Positions 44,326 to 55,708 of a stretch of 64,000 nucleotides of DNA are shown one piece after another. Where the stretch lies: NCBI GenBank assembly GCA_963575745.1, contig CAUYUJ010016059.1, positions 976,849 through 1,040,848 on the forward strand, in the 5' to 3' direction. Numbering within the stretch: position 1 is the stretch's first letter; each line of letters opens with the position of its first letter. The translations under genes and the position numbers were made by a program. Under the pieces are notes generated by a model that did no database searches, was not told the DNA's origin, and saw only the letters and a list, made by a program, of their open reading frames with translations. Origin of the DNA: Prorocentrum cordatum. Taxonomy: Eukaryota; Sar; Dinophyceae; Prorocentrales; Prorocentraceae.

Positions 44326-44434
44326 CTCATTCTTCCAGCGCTTGAACTTGCAAGGCAGGACACATGTATGAGGGTTGGGCTGCGCACCTTTGATGTAGTT
44401 GCTCGAGCTGTGAAAGGCCTCGGTGCACGGTTCC

Positions 44435-46026
44435 TCATATTGTTTCTTGTCCCGCTAGTTGTTGTCTCTGTAGCCGGGAATGATCCCCTTTGCCAGGATG
44501 TTGCTCCAGGCCCGAAACGTCGTGCTGTGGTGGGTGTACTTCACGTCGGTCCACTGTAAGCTCTCCCAGCCCATGTTCCACGGCTGTGAGCGCACGTTGA
44601 CCGAACTGCGACTTCCCACACAACGGATGGCGAGGACGCTGCTCCAATCGAAACAGCTGGGATCGCTCCCGGCGGGTAAGGGCTTGACGAAGACCTCGGT
44701 CCTGTTCTTCTGCGGATCGATGTGCTTCTGCAAAGCACGCAGGATGAAGATCGTGTAGTATCGGTCCAAGAGTTCCACCCCTCCCCGTCCTTTTCGAAGT
44801 GCGCCTTGGCAACGTCGTTGGACGGGCCATTGTTGCGGTCGCCGCGGTTACGGAATTTCCATTCCACCATCTCTTCGAAAGAGCACCAAGTGCTGGAGTA
44901 TTTCCACCGAGCAATCCCCGAACGCCTACGCCAAATATTGATACGCCGATCAGCGAACTGATTGAAGCTGAAATTTCGTCTTTGCATGGCGTGGCGTAGC
45001 ATGGTCGCGATGCCCTTGCTCATGAACTTGTCGTCACCAAGATACTCAGTCAAAATGAGCTCGGGGCCATGCGCCGCGTCGTTGTAGGCTGGAAGGGATA
45101 TCCACTTGTATTGAGGGAAGCAGCCAGAATGATCAAGGTCCAGTGCGTGGGTGAGCAGGAGATCGTCGTAGTTCATCTGAGCTGCCCAAGCCTGGTCAGT
45201 GGTGCTCTCGGTGCCTCCTGGTGCATGTGTGCCCCGAAGAGGAGGGGGCACGTGGTAATGCTCGCCACGTCTGGTTGCTGGGCACGGAGCTTGAACTCAC
45301 GAGGAGCGCGCGTTCGAACGCGGGGAATCGACCCGGCCCCTCGTGGCAAGAGAGCTCGCAGCACTCGGTCCAGGCAAGCGCGCGCACGTTATCCACGCGC
45401 TGAACAGACGTAGGGACGTCGTCAGCGGGAGTTGCCTCCGGGACCGTGGCCATGACCACATCCGGCGGAGGATGGGCAGGCGGCCCCGCGACGGAGCGCG
45501 TGACCGGCATGGCCTTCGGTGGTGGACCCGGGGGCAGTGGCGGCTTGACGGGCGTAGGTTTGGGCTTTGGTAAGGGCGCCGCTTTGCGCGCGGGCTGAGC
45601 TGCAGGTGGTGCTGCAGCGGGCCTCGCGGCCGGCGTAGGCTCGGAAGTCTCGGAGGTCGGCGCCTCGAGGGGCGGAGCCGGCGGGACTCTTGGAGAGTCG
45701 CCCTGGGGAACGCCGGGTGGAGGTGGCGGGGCCGCGATGCGGTCAAGCGCGGCCACTGCGTGAAAGGCCCTGCACTTCTGGATGATCTCTGCGTTGTCGA
45801 TCCGAAGCCCATCGCGGTGAGAGGCGAGCAACGCGCGCTCTTGGATGATGCGGCTACTGTTGGCCGTAGTCCGCTCCGCCTTTGCCTCGATCTTGTCCAC
45901 GAACTGCACGTGGGCCACCCGGGTCAGAGCGTGCACCTCGATGGGATGGAAATGGGGCTCTGACTTGAGCGTTGCCCTGTCATCGGAATCGTAGCTGTTC
46001 CAAATGCCCGGATACGTGTCGATCAA
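44435..46026 (-). pseudogene. Element 2 extension block C: Tpt1/KptA-like domain (degraded)
   Basis: Frames 46026-45196 (276 residues, Ala/Pro-rich), 45251-44541 and 44778-44455. Tpt1-like landmarks: MLRHAMQRR (LRH at 44991-44999), IRCVGSRS (44605-44628; His lost relative to the GHS of Element 1) and KYTHHSTTFRAW with GIIPGYRDNN, then an in-frame TAG before the block resumes at 44325. Trp-rich PWNMGWESLQW and DPSCFDWSSV are shared with Element 1. The motif order supports the same fold, but this copy is more decayed. Confidence 0.6.
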
Positions 46027-46089
46027 AGGGATCAGACAATTGTACAGCTCCTCGTGGGCTGGACGGAACGGGTCGTCGTTATCTGGGAA

Positions 46090-46545
46090 TTATGGTGCCG
46101 GTGGTGCTGGTGGCGGCTCGCCTGTCGTGCCAGGGATGGGACGAGGCTGCTGTGCCCGCTCGCCAGCGGGTGTTGCCACCGGCATGGATTGTGGAAAATC
46201 GCTGTTTGCGCATGAGGCCATCCAAGCGCAGTGGGCCAATTCTCCAGCGGCCTGATTCGTCAGCGTAGTAAGACAGTAATACCGCTTCCATTCGTCGGTA
46301 ATCTTCTTGCGGAAGTCGAGGGCCGCCGATATTTCCGCGGCCTGAGTGTGCGCCTGGAAGTCCGTCACGGACCTCAGGAGAGGTGGCCGAAGCGGATACG
46401 TCTGAAAGGCAATGATTGGATGACGGCGCAGAAGTTGCGGTAGCAAACTGCGTCGTTGAACTGGGTAGTCATCATCGCCATGTTGTGGTTGTTCTGTTTG
46501 GCGCGCCAAGCTGTCGGAGATGTCCTGTCGTGGGAGTCGATACAC
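46090..46545 (-). pseudogene. Element 2 extension, B-C junction
   Basis: A 151-residue frame matching Element 1 23824-23363: PPLLRSVTDFQAHTQAAEIS, FRKKITDEWKRYY-LTT, and AAGELAHCAWMASCANS. It links block B to block C and shows these are consecutive parts of one polyprotein. Confidence 0.6.
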
Positions 46546-48134
46546 TGGTCTGCGGGAAGCACAGCGATACCCATGGCTTTCATGTGACGCGTAAGGTCAG
46601 AGGTCAAGTAGTCGAAACTGGGACTTAAGCCCCACTGTTTTGACAGACCTGGACCCATGACCGTAAGGCATCGAAAATACTGCATCACGTCGATGAACCG
46701 TGAGACGTCGACTTCCACGTGTGCAGGCATGTGCTCCGGGACGCCGGACTCGCACCTGATGTAGTTGTCATTGTTGCGTCCGGTCTTGTTTGGAGCCCGA
46801 TCAGCATGACGTCGAACGTCCAGCCACTGGGCGTTGTTGTCGACGCAGCCGACGTCATTGGCGCTCCAAACGACGAGAGCGTTGAGGCCCCTGCAATAGT
46901 GCCTCTGCTTCACGCACGCCGGGAACACTTTGCTCCAGAAACTCCAAACTTCCTCGTTGAGCTTGCGCCACTGTGCCACGGACTCCTTATCGTTGCAGTA
47001 CAGTAATGCTCGCGCCTGACGTGTCGTGGCGATCATCAAGCGCCGTTCGAGCGTGGCAGTGGTCTGCATCTGGAGGATCTGTGCGATACGCTCTTCCTGC
47101 GCGGCGGCGGCACGTGAACGCAGGGTTTGCATGTCGCAGCGGGTGTCGCCACCAGCTTCTGGCAACTGGATCAAGTCCTGGCCGATGGGTGTGTCGCTCT
47201 GCTTGAAGAATTCCTTGTAGTCTACGTGCGAGAACGCCCACATCATGATGTCGTCGGGGACCATAGTTGCCAGATGCTCGAGCGCGGCGCCCATCATGCG
47301 CTCTGACCTGCTAAGACACGGGACGACGAGCGGGACAAGGCCACCGTTGGAAGTCTCCGCGAGCTCACCACGTCGGGTCGGGCTATTGAGCTTGTCAATG
47401 CCGTATCCCGGGTAGCTTTGGGAGTTATTGGCCCTGTCTCGGCCCTGCTTCTGCATGGCCCATGTGGAATATGTGTAGAGGTTGGTCCACTTGTACGCAT
47501 GGCCTGCAAGTCCGAAGGCATGAACGAGAAGCATGCCCAAGTCCTCTTGCGCCATGCCCATCCAGCCCCTCCATGAAAGAAGAGCCTTGACCAATCGACC
47601 ACCACAGAATGCACTGTATTTCGCCTGGGGCAGTTCGAGCGGATCCAGCAAGGAACCGGGAGTAGCGCCAGACTCGTCTCCCGTCGGAATCTCGGACTGA
47701 CGATCGGTGCCCTCTTCGTCAGGCTGCCACTGTCGGACGCCGAAATGCGGGAGAACAGCCAATCCATTGGGGTCATCAGAGGGTGTTGCCACCGTCATGG
47801 GTTTCGAACCTATCCCCCAAAAGCCGCCACGATTCGTCAGCCACGTATTGAGCTTCTGGGCGTAGCGCTTGCTGTTCTGGATGTCATGAAAGGCTCGCAT
47901 GTCGGTGACAAGCTGGTCCTCTTCGACGTGGCCGATGTGCCCCGCCGCATCGGACGTCCTGGCCATGGCGGGTGGCTGCGCAGGCAAATTCACATCTGCC
48001 TCGCGATCAAGTGGATGTGCGTAATTCGGGGTCTTCAACCCCTCCGCGCAGCACGCCCGACCTTCGACCAGTCCGCGTGCATCAGCCTCCACTCGGCCTC
48101 GAGCATGTTCGTGGCGAGGTCCATCGGAGGGCAC
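46374..48134 (-). CDS. Element 2 extension block B: longest intact frame (586 residues), function unknown
   Basis: An uninterrupted frame collinear with four broken pieces in Element 1. Segments conserved between the two: MARTSDAAGHIGHVEEDQLV, LDPLELPQAKYSAFCGGRLV, GHAYKWTNLYTYSTW, GYGIDKLNSPTRRGE, GALEHLATMVPDDIMMWAFS, PEAGGDTRCDM, RKLNEEVWSFWSKVFPACVK, HVEVDVSRFIDVMQYFRC. Trp, Asp and Cys are frequent; I see no membrane segment, signal peptide or catalytic motif. That it stays open for 1.76 kb in an element with about 20% LTR divergence is notable. It is part of a polyprotein, so the true N-terminus is upstream. Confidence 0.7.
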   Translation of the reverse strand: MPSDGPRHEHARGRVEADARGLVEGRACCAEGLKTPNYAHPLDREADVNLPAQPPAMARTSDAAGHIGHVEEDQLVTDMRAFHDIQNSKRYAQKLNTWLTNRGGFWGIGSKPMTVATPSDDPNGLAVLPHFGVRQWQPDEEGTDRQSEIPTGDESGATPGSLLDPLELPQAKYSAFCGGRLVKALLSWRGWMGMAQEDLGMLLVHAFGLAGHAYKWTNLYTYSTWAMQKQGRDRANNSQSYPGYGIDKLNSPTRRGELAETSNGGLVPLVVPCLSRSERMMGAALEHLATMVPDDIMMWAFSHVDYKEFFKQSDTPIGQDLIQLPEAGGDTRCDMQTLRSRAAAAQEERIAQILQMQTTATLERRLMIATTRQARALLYCNDKESVAQWRKLNEEVWSFWSKVFPACVKQRHYCRGLNALVVWSANDVGCVDNNAQWLDVRRHADRAPNKTGRNNDNYIRCESGVPEHMPAHVEVDVSRFIDVMQYFRCLTVMGPGLSKQWGLSPSFDYLTSDLTRHMKAMGIAVLPADQCIDSHDRTSPTAWRAKQNNHNMAMMTTQFNDAVCYRNFCAVIQSLPFRRIRFGHLS

Positions 48135-48176
48135 AGACGAGAACCGCCCTGACCAAGGATCGCGGCTCTCAGATGG

Positions 48177-49080
48177 TCAGGGAGATTGCGGGTTGCCTCC
48201 TGCACAACCGTGTTCCGCGTGAACAATCCCGACAGCGTGCACATGGCCATCGGCATCGAAAGCCATGGGGTCGCTGTAATCGACGGGTTGCTCCATGCTG
48301 TTGCCGACCACCCCAGTCACGTCGAGCGTGGCAGCGCGGGTGGTCTCGACGAGCGCGGAGTCGTCCGGCGCGCGCAAGTGGCACTCGGCGCTGTTGTCCA
48401 GGCGGTGGTGCTGCAGGAAGTGGTAACCCTGATCGCCCCCACGATGGCGGGCGGTCTGAAGCGTGACGGTGGGGCCCACACGATCATCATTAGTGACCTC
48501 GGGACCCCAGTGTGCGTCGCCGCCGACAGACCAGCCAACGAGGTGAAGGGGTGGGGCCCCGGGCATCTCGTCGGGGGGGAAGTCGGGGGCGAAACCGATC
48601 CTCTTAACAGTAGTTACTTGCGGAGTGAGCAGACGGCTTGTAAGTGTACTCGCTCGAGTCGCAAAACAGCTGCGAGTAGGACGTGATCGGATCACATGCG
48701 CCCTGGAGCGTGTGGGACGATGAGGAGACGAGGAGGACTGATTCGAGCGTCTGCCATGTGGCAAACGGGCCCGTGAACGAGGTTGGCGAGAGGGGCCAGG
48801 CGCGGCAGGGACACCGTAATGGCACATGCACGCATGCAGTCCCTCGTGCTTCTTCGGCCCCACACTGTTTGCCGCAACGAGTACCCGGCGCGCCCCAATT
48901 CTCACGATCAGTGAGCAGCACCTCGCATCCATCCTCACATCCGTCGATCTTCGGAGGCTCGGCAACGCGCGGTAGACCGTCTGGCCTCCTGGGCCCTTTC
49001 AACGGCCCCCGAGGATTCTTAGGTGGGCACTGCACTGGGGCGAAGGGAAGATGAGCGACAGCTCTAACAAATCTTTCCAA
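48177..49080 (-). pseudogene. Element 2 extension block A with a Cys/His motif
   Basis: Frames 49080-48604 and 48965-48177. The first runs from the end of RNase H (FAPVQCPPKNPRGPLKGPRR) into a Cys cluster. The second has KKHEGLHACMCHYGV, an Arg/Ser/Pro linker, SCFATRASTLTSRLL, PLHLVGWSVGGDA, NDDRVGPTVTLQTARHR and SAECHLRAPDDSALVETTR, matching Element 1 25701-26300. Confidence 0.6.
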
Positions 49081-50308
49081 ATATCTGCTCTCTTAGGCTC
49101 AAAATGTTTGGTCATCATGTCTTCAATCTGTTCTTTAGTACACACGTATTTGAGCTCGACATGTTCAAATCGGCATGTTTCATATATCAAATCCAAGTTG
49201 GTACGATGTGTTCGATGAAGATGACGAAGTGCTGGTGTACGTCCCTTTTGGGCAATCTTGATCACGGCCTGGTTGTAGGACAATGAGGTGCACTTAAGGT
49301 GAGCTGCTCGTAGGAGCGGGCTCTGGGTCCACGTGTAGCAGTGTACCTTCATGGGAAATCGTACGCCCCTGGGGAGTCGCAAGTGTCTCCGACTGCAGCG
49401 GGAGTTGCCTCCGGCTAGGAAAAGATCCTCTTGCATGGGGGCGCCTTGCGAGGCGGCGTTTTACGCCGCCGCTTCTTGGCGGCCAGGGCTGGACAGACCG
49501 CCGTAGCGACCTGTCCCAAACAACCTAGGCAATTATTCTTCTCCTTGCAGGTTCGAGCAATCTCCACCACGGCCTCCCAAAAAGGAAGCAGCGGTAGCCC
49601 CTTAAGTTGTAGTGCAGAGTCAAGAGCGACGATCTCAGACTCCGTGGAGGAGTGTGAAACGATCGTCTGTTTCTTGCACACGGCATTGATAGGGGGGAAT
49701 GTGTTTGGTCCAACGAGCGCCGCGAAGACGCCCGTTGTGGACTTCGAAGCAGATATGCAGTCGGCGAAAGAGGCATCAGTGAAGAGCATGATGGACAACT
49801 TGTCCAGAGTATCACCGATCCATCCATGGAGACAATGTGTACGAGTCGCCTTGAGGCAGCAGATAAGCCGATGAAGGCGTTTGTCACACGCAGTGTTCCA
49901 CTTAGTGATCTCTCTGGCTAGCATGCACACGGGGTGCAGTAAGTCAAACCGACAACATCGTGCCTGGTAGAGAATATTCATCAACACGCTCGCCGCGTCC
50001 TGGCCGAGGATTCCCTCATCAGAGTAGTCAGACTCGGTGAAGGAAGTGTCCTCGAAGCCAGGTGTCTCCGCGGCGGAAAAGTCGTCGTAAGTGATTGTCG
50101 TAGCATGCGACACATCAGTAGGTCTCGCGACCGACCCAGATGGGCTGGGCGATCGGGACCGGGCGTCGAGCACGCCAGTGGGTCTCGCGACCGACCCAGA
50201 GGGACTAGGCGATCGCGACCGCGAAGCCCTCGGGAGTCGTAGCGTTTTCGGCGCGAGCCTGGCTTTCTGGCAATCTTGGAGGCACACTCGAGGTTGCGCT
50301 CTATACAC
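48999..50308 (-). pseudogene. Element 2 RNase H (copia type)
   Basis: Frames 50308-49415 and 49436-48999. LSIMLFTDASFADC, KSTTGVF, HSSTESEIVALD, then NQAVIKIAQKGRTPALRHLH and VCTKEQIEDMMTKHFEPKRA. A tandem duplication near the start (50105-50210, about 60 bp) repeats RSRSPSPSGSVARPT. One frameshift lies between the two catalytic halves. Confidence 0.83.
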
Positions 50309-51066
50309 TGATCAGTAAAGCCAAGCATATCGTGACGTATACCGCGAACATCTTTAGCCGATGTATAATCTTTCTCGCTGTGTTTGGGCAGCATTGGTCG
50401 AATGGTAGCCACCCGCTTGTCAAAGACGCTCTGTGGAACGTCATGACCCTGTTGTCCACAGCCGAGATATTGAGAGTGCGGAATAGGCGGGTCGAGCTCG
50501 ATGCCGCTCCAGCTGATCAGGTCCCAGCCGGCCTCGAGGTTGGCGGCGGGGCCCTCAAGCTTGAAGTCGCCCACGTAGACGGAGAGTATTAGGCCCAGTT
50601 TCTTGCGCCTCCACACGCGCTCCCAACCGGGGGTGGGCTCGAAGCCAACGCTCTCCAGGCATGCGCGACATTTGCGCTCCCAGAACACGCCTGCTGAAGG
50701 GTGTTCGTATAGTGCTAAGCGGAGTCGGCACCCAGGGTTCCTGTGCTTAGCCCAGGAATCGGGCTGACGCCACTTGGGGAGCGTGATCCACGTGTCGACG
50801 GGGTCGATCCGGCCGTCTCCGGACAGTAAGGCCTGAGTGTATGCGCCTGGCGCGTCACTCTGTTCGCCTCCGCAATGTGGCAATAATGCGGTAGCGCCAC
50901 AAAGCTTCGAAGCCTCCATATGTGACGCACTGGGCGCCGCATCAGCGAAAATGGTAGCTAAGCCAGTTTCGTCTTTGCCAGTGTTGCCCTGAACCACCAC
51001 GCGGCCCTTGAACTTGCATAGTTCCGGAGGAGGTTCCTCATGTTTCATGGATGAAAGCTCCAACAT
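49981..51066 (-). pseudogene. Element 2 reverse transcriptase core (YVDD changed to YVGD)
   Basis: A 361-residue frame covers fingers, palm and connection without a break: FKGRVVVQGNTGKDETGLAT, IFADAAPSASHMEASK, GAYTQALLSGDGRIDP, ERKCRACLESVGFEPTPGWE, ILSVYVGDFKLEG, YLGCGQQ and MLGFTDQCIERNLECASK. The YxDD catalytic box has its first Asp replaced by Gly, which would abolish polymerase activity. This reading frame is the best guide to the RT of the whole family. Confidence 0.85.
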
Positions 51067-51109
51067 GTTGAAGAAGTGAACCTTTTTCCCGGCGCGAATC
51101 GCCTCGGCT

Positions 51110-51996
51110 TCAACGTCTTCTTTTTTCTGCGACGGTTTCTATCATCCTAGTTCGTTTCTTTTCAAGGCGTTCGTATTCCTTGCGCAGGGCCTCGTGTGCT
51201 CTTGGCTCAGCAGCAACTTCTCGTTTGTTCAGATTTCGTGTGACGAGGGCCGGGCGTGCCCATGGTGAGGCAGGGAGTCTTTCTCTGTGCGTCTGTGTGC
51301 AAGATGGTCCACGTGGCATAGCGGGCATTGCTACCGACGGGGTGAACTTACGGCTGAGCGGGTTCACATGCCCAAAGTCGTAGCCCTCGCTGTCTAGCAG
51401 TACCAGAGACCGAGCGACTCCGGCAGGCGATGCTGGGGGTTGGCGGTAGTACAATACGGTAGTAACGTCACGTGGCCCATCGGGAATTCTGGCGTACAAG
51501 ATCTCCTTGTCATCACGCCCTTGACGTCCTCGTCTCGAATGACAGCTCCGCTGTCCATATCATAAGTAGTGCGGTGTTCCTCGGTGTTCCACGCGGGTCC
51601 ACCGGTTGTAGCACCAAAGATTTTGGCTTGCGGACCCTGTCGTGTCCGCGCGCGAAGGGCAGCATGACCGCGCACTTCGCGGGCTCGTTTGATGTCCTTT
51701 GCGTAGGCGATCTCTCTCTCTCTCTCTCTCTCTCTCTTCTGTTGACCTCGGGACAGAGTCTTCCAGTGCTCCGGAAGGATGTGGTCCGGGCGCGTGGTAG
51801 TCTGCACGCGTGTCTCGCGACCGCGGACCACCATCTTGCCGTCTGGCAACATCTTGGGGAGCTCGTAGGACCGAACAAGGCTGGTCCACGGCTCGCTGAG
51901 TTCACGGTGGTCTGCGGCACTAACGCCGCCCCAAACGTAGCGAAAGGCACTCTCGCCCTCGAAGGTAGAAAGTCGTCTCGAAATCCCTTGTGACAT
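51110..51996 (-). pseudogene. Element 2 linker between integrase and RT, with an expanded (TC)n
   Basis: Frames 51996-51394 and 51499-51110, matching Element 1 29412-28622 (YELPKMLPDGKMVVRGRETR, RPDHILPEHWKT, TYDMDSGAVIRDEDVKGV, LVTRNLNKREVAAEP). A (TC)n microsatellite at 51711-51737 (plus strand) has expanded inside the frame and reads as RERERER. Element 1 lacks it. Confidence 0.6.
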
Positions 51997-53435
51997 CTAG
52001 CTGATCGACGGGGACAGGAATGTTCATCACGTCGTCCGTCGGTCGGAAAAGCTTCTTCCGCGGAGTGCGGATGTGCCGGATGATGCAGTAACCACGCTGC
52101 TCCCAATAATCAAGCTCTGGCGCTGGTGCAGCGACTTCTGAAGCTGATGGAGGAGCAGCAACAGGACTGGCGTCCGGCGGTATGAGAGAGGGGTCGCCCC
52201 ACTCGGCTGGGTAGGTGAGCGGTAGGTCGGGAAAAGAAGTTTCGCCCAGGGTACGGGACGTAGCTGCCGTGATCTCGTCGTGTGCCTCAGGGTTGTGGTG
52301 TCGCAGGGTGCCATCCTTCACCAGGAAAGTGAACTTGCCGTCCGGGATGATGATATCCTTGGCTCTGTGCACGTGGCACAAGTCGCCGCCAGGGTGTTTG
52401 GCGCATGTAGCCGTGTCCAGGACAAGGTTATCGACAGACCATCGTACACCGGAGTGTAGATGATAACCCATGAACAACCCCTCCCGAGTATTCTCTTCGA
52501 CCTTCGCAGTCTCATTATTAACCTCGGGATTGAAGCATTTCCAAAAGATCCGAGCACCAAAAGGTATGCGGTGCCCGGGAAAACTCTCTCACCAAATCGG
52601 ATTTCGTGTGCTGTCTTGTCTGTGTGCTCATCGCTGCGGGCAGCAACGCCGGTGGAGACATGCACGAAATTGTGTCCACACCAGAAGGCCTGCATGGCCT
52701 CCTTCCACCACTCGTGTCCCAATCCAGACATGTGTAACACAGCTCGAGTACCCAGACTGACGATCTTGACAATGCGCTCGATCAGTCCGTTCGTCCGTGG
52801 ACGATGAGGAGCACTGGTGACGCGGTGTCATGTCGCCATCCCAGTTGACGGCAGGCCTTCAGGAGTTCCCCGGAGCTCTCCGCGTAGATGTGCTTCACGT
52901 CGTCGTTTGCCACAATGAACTGCTGAAAGGATGCCTTCGTAGTAGCTGCGTCCTTATGCACGGCTGGGTATGCCATGATGATGCCGTTGTATCTGTCGAG
53001 GGCGACATGAGCGCACTTGTCGCCGCGCTTGTCAGCGGCATCATCGCTGGTCAGAACAATGCGGTCGGCAGCCAGCGCCTCTCCGAACTTCTTCGGCACG
53101 AAAGCCTCAGCTTATGCTGTCGTCTGCACGGGGCGTTCTGCGCCATAGTGCGAGAGCAGACCTCACAGTCAGGGTGTTTTGGGCTGTGGGTCATGTAGTA
53201 CATAGGGTCGATGGGCTTCCTCTGACGGTTCGGAAGAACGCTGTCGCCATCGGAGTTGGACGCAGGCGTCGCCACCGGCAGATCCTCGAGGTCGGATGAG
53301 GTTCCGAAGGACTCTGCGCCGAACGGGTCGACAGGATCTGTCTGGAAATTGCCTGGGATGCCCTCGCAGGTACCCGTAGCCCCCCCGCATGAGTGAGATC
53401 AACACTGCTGCTGTGACACTATCACGCCACAGCAC
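51920..53435 (-). pseudogene. Element 2 integrase (second catalytic Asp lost)
   Basis: Frames 53435-53169, 53275-53051, 53099-52782, 52740-52318 and 52477-51920. MTHSPKHPDCEVCSRTMAQ (zinc-binding relic), ALAADRIVLTSDDA (first Asp), HIYAESSGELLKACRQLGWR (where Element 1 has TDNYGE), and a damaged NG-ER region. WWKEAMQAFWCGHN follows. The Asp-to-Glu change in the second catalytic position and four frameshifts make it inactive. Confidence 0.8.
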
Positions 53436-54469
53436 GAAACTTTGGCTCGTCTCTTGGGGCAGTTCTCGCGGTGGAACTGTGGTTCAGGCGGCGGTGGAAA
53501 CTCCGCTGGGTCCTTGCAGCACCAGCATATGTCAGGGCAGCGTGAAGGAGAATGTCTGCACCTGCGACGCCGTGGTGCTGTTGATGTGCACAGTTGTGGT
53601 GGTGGTATCTTTTCAAGATCGTCGAGGCATAGTTCTGGAACTCGGTTGTCGACAGGAACTTTGTACCATTGGCCCCCCGGATCCTGGAGCAGGTAGCCCA
53701 GGTCGGGGCCCCAAATCTGTCGAAAACCATCAACTTCTATCAGTTGTCCCACCGAAAGTAAGGATGGACAGTCAGGCAGGGCAGGAGCCGAGCTCTGTAA
53801 GCCTACCTCTGGGATTTGAATGTCGTAGTGCTCGTTGACGGTACGGTCACCATTGGCCGTTGCCAGAATGTGTTCCTCGCGAATAGAGATGCGATCAGAT
53901 TCGGTCTGCGTGAGCTCGTTGTCCTGAATGTGATGCGCAGAGCCACTGTCGAGAACCCAGGAGCGCGTCAGGGCGGCTGTCAATCGTGGTGGGTCGACAG
54001 TAGGTGTTGCCACCGACTCCTGGATCGTCTCAACCGACTCCGTTGCGAAGTCGAGTGAACCTGGAATCGCAGTGGGCGTTGCGACCGACACGAGTGCGTG
54101 TCGGTAGTCTAGTAGGTCTTTATGCCATACTTGAGCCTCCCGTGGGCAACATTGAAGGGCGTGAGCGCTCTGATTCCACCACCACTGTGGGAGCGTGTCT
54201 TGGACGTCGACAGTGTCGCCTTCGTTCGGCTTGTCGATCCACTTTTCGAGCGTGGCCTTGCCGGAGACGGTGCACTGGAAGTACTCCACGTTGTCTACGT
54301 CAAAACGTAGCCGACGTTGTGTTTTAGGAGACGCACCCCAGGCCTTAGTCACGGCCATGAGGCTCTTGTCTCGGATGACGCAACTGCGGTCGTAGCGGCG
54401 TGGTCGGCGACCAGCAGCTGGAGAACGCGCGCGATACCTGGGAGAGCCACGAGATGAACTGCGGCTCAT
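53399..54469 (-). pseudogene. Element 2 Gag RS tail and aspartic protease
   Basis: A 356-residue frame. RS-rich start, QDTLPQWWWNQSA, then the protease WVLDSGSAHHIQDNELTQTE (Asp-Ser-Gly about residue 168), HYDIQIPEVGL and LLSVGQLIEVDGFRQIW. The protease-to-integrase junction has a CPDICWCCK Cys cluster, as in Element 1. The active-site triad is intact. Confidence 0.8.
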
Positions 54470-54577
54470 TGAGCGTCGGTCACGCCCTCTGTCGCTGCCT
54501 GGTGATCTGTCGCGGCCACGTGGGCTGCCGCGTCCTCCGCCACGTCCGTCTCTGCCTCGGGATGATGAACGAGATGA

Positions 54578-55579
54578 TCAATCATGTCGGCCTCCCGAAG
54601 GGCTGCGAGAGTCATCATATCTTCGGGAGGATGAGCGAGAGCGGTCGTGGTGGCGTCTGTAGTCACGTCGGTGATGCGAGCCCCCCGCACTCCGGAACCC
54701 CCCGCGTCGAGGGGGGCGTCTGCTTCCGGGTCCGCGGGATGGTGGGCGGCCGCGGCTGTCTTGACTGGGATTCCGCGGGCGGCTGGGGCTCCTGTCGGGT
54801 GTCTTCGTGCCAGCAGCAAGGCGGGCAGATTTGCATGTGTCACCCTTTTGGCACCTGTTCTGGACGAAGTAACTGCACTGCGCCATATGTGGGGAGTTGC
54901 ACTTGTCACCACGCGCGCAAGAACTGCGCTTGGCGAACTCGAAGCAGAAGAGCTTCGCACTTGGCTGTTGTCTGGCACTCGCAGGAGCCGACAGGATGCG
55001 GCGGGCGTTGCCGCCGGCGTGCGAAATACGGGAAGATCGGCCGTCTCTGCTGTCCTTGGGGTACGTATGCAACGCCTTGCAACAATCCCCGTTCCGGCAG
55101 TTGCCTTTCTTCCACGCAGCGCAGATGTTCACCAGACAGCGATTCTCGGATTCGTACCGCAGCTTGTTCTGGTTTTCCTCGAGTTGTTGCATCTCAAGAA
55201 CATCGAGAACTCGTTGACGAAGCCAGTCGTAGGTACGATTCGGATCGCTTTGTTTCATCCTCTGGTATTCGTACATGTCCTGTTTTATCCAAGGATGCCT
55301 GCGAATCTGGGTCCGGAACAAAGACTCGAGGATCTTGGGGTCGGGTGCCTCACGGCAATCCAACAGGAGAGCGTCCCATTCAGTGATGAATCGTTGAAGA
55401 TCTTTATCCCTCATCCTCAACTCCTTGAGGCGCTTAAAATCGTGCAGGTCATCGTCAAGCTCGGTCACCTTGTAGGACTGTAGAATGTGCCAATAGATCT
55501 GGCGACCCTTCAACATGCGGCCTGCTTTGTGCTCTTTGGTTCCGGTGAGCTTGATCTTGAAGCGCAAGTCAGAGGACAA
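54578..55579 (-). pseudogene. Element 2 Gag capsid/nucleocapsid with CCCH zinc fingers
   Basis: A 333-residue frame. AGRMLKGRQIYWHILQSYKV and LFRTQIRRHPWIKQDMYEYQ (capsid region), then three CCCH-type fingers: CAAWKKGNCRNGDCCKALH, CFEFAKRSSCARGDKCNSPH and CSYFVQNRCQKGDTCKSAR, the last with Arg in place of the final His. An RS/Arg-Gly tail follows. The upstream end of Gag lies in the frame before 55709. Confidence 0.8.
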
Positions 55580-55708
55580 GATGTCACTGAGAGCAGTTGC
55601 CAGCTTGCAGTCAATGCTCTCAAAGTCGCCGCTGTCTTGTAAGTCCTCAAGGGTGCATTCAGGATGTTCGGCTACGCAGAGAAAGGCGTATGCCTTAGAG
55701 GGGCGCCC

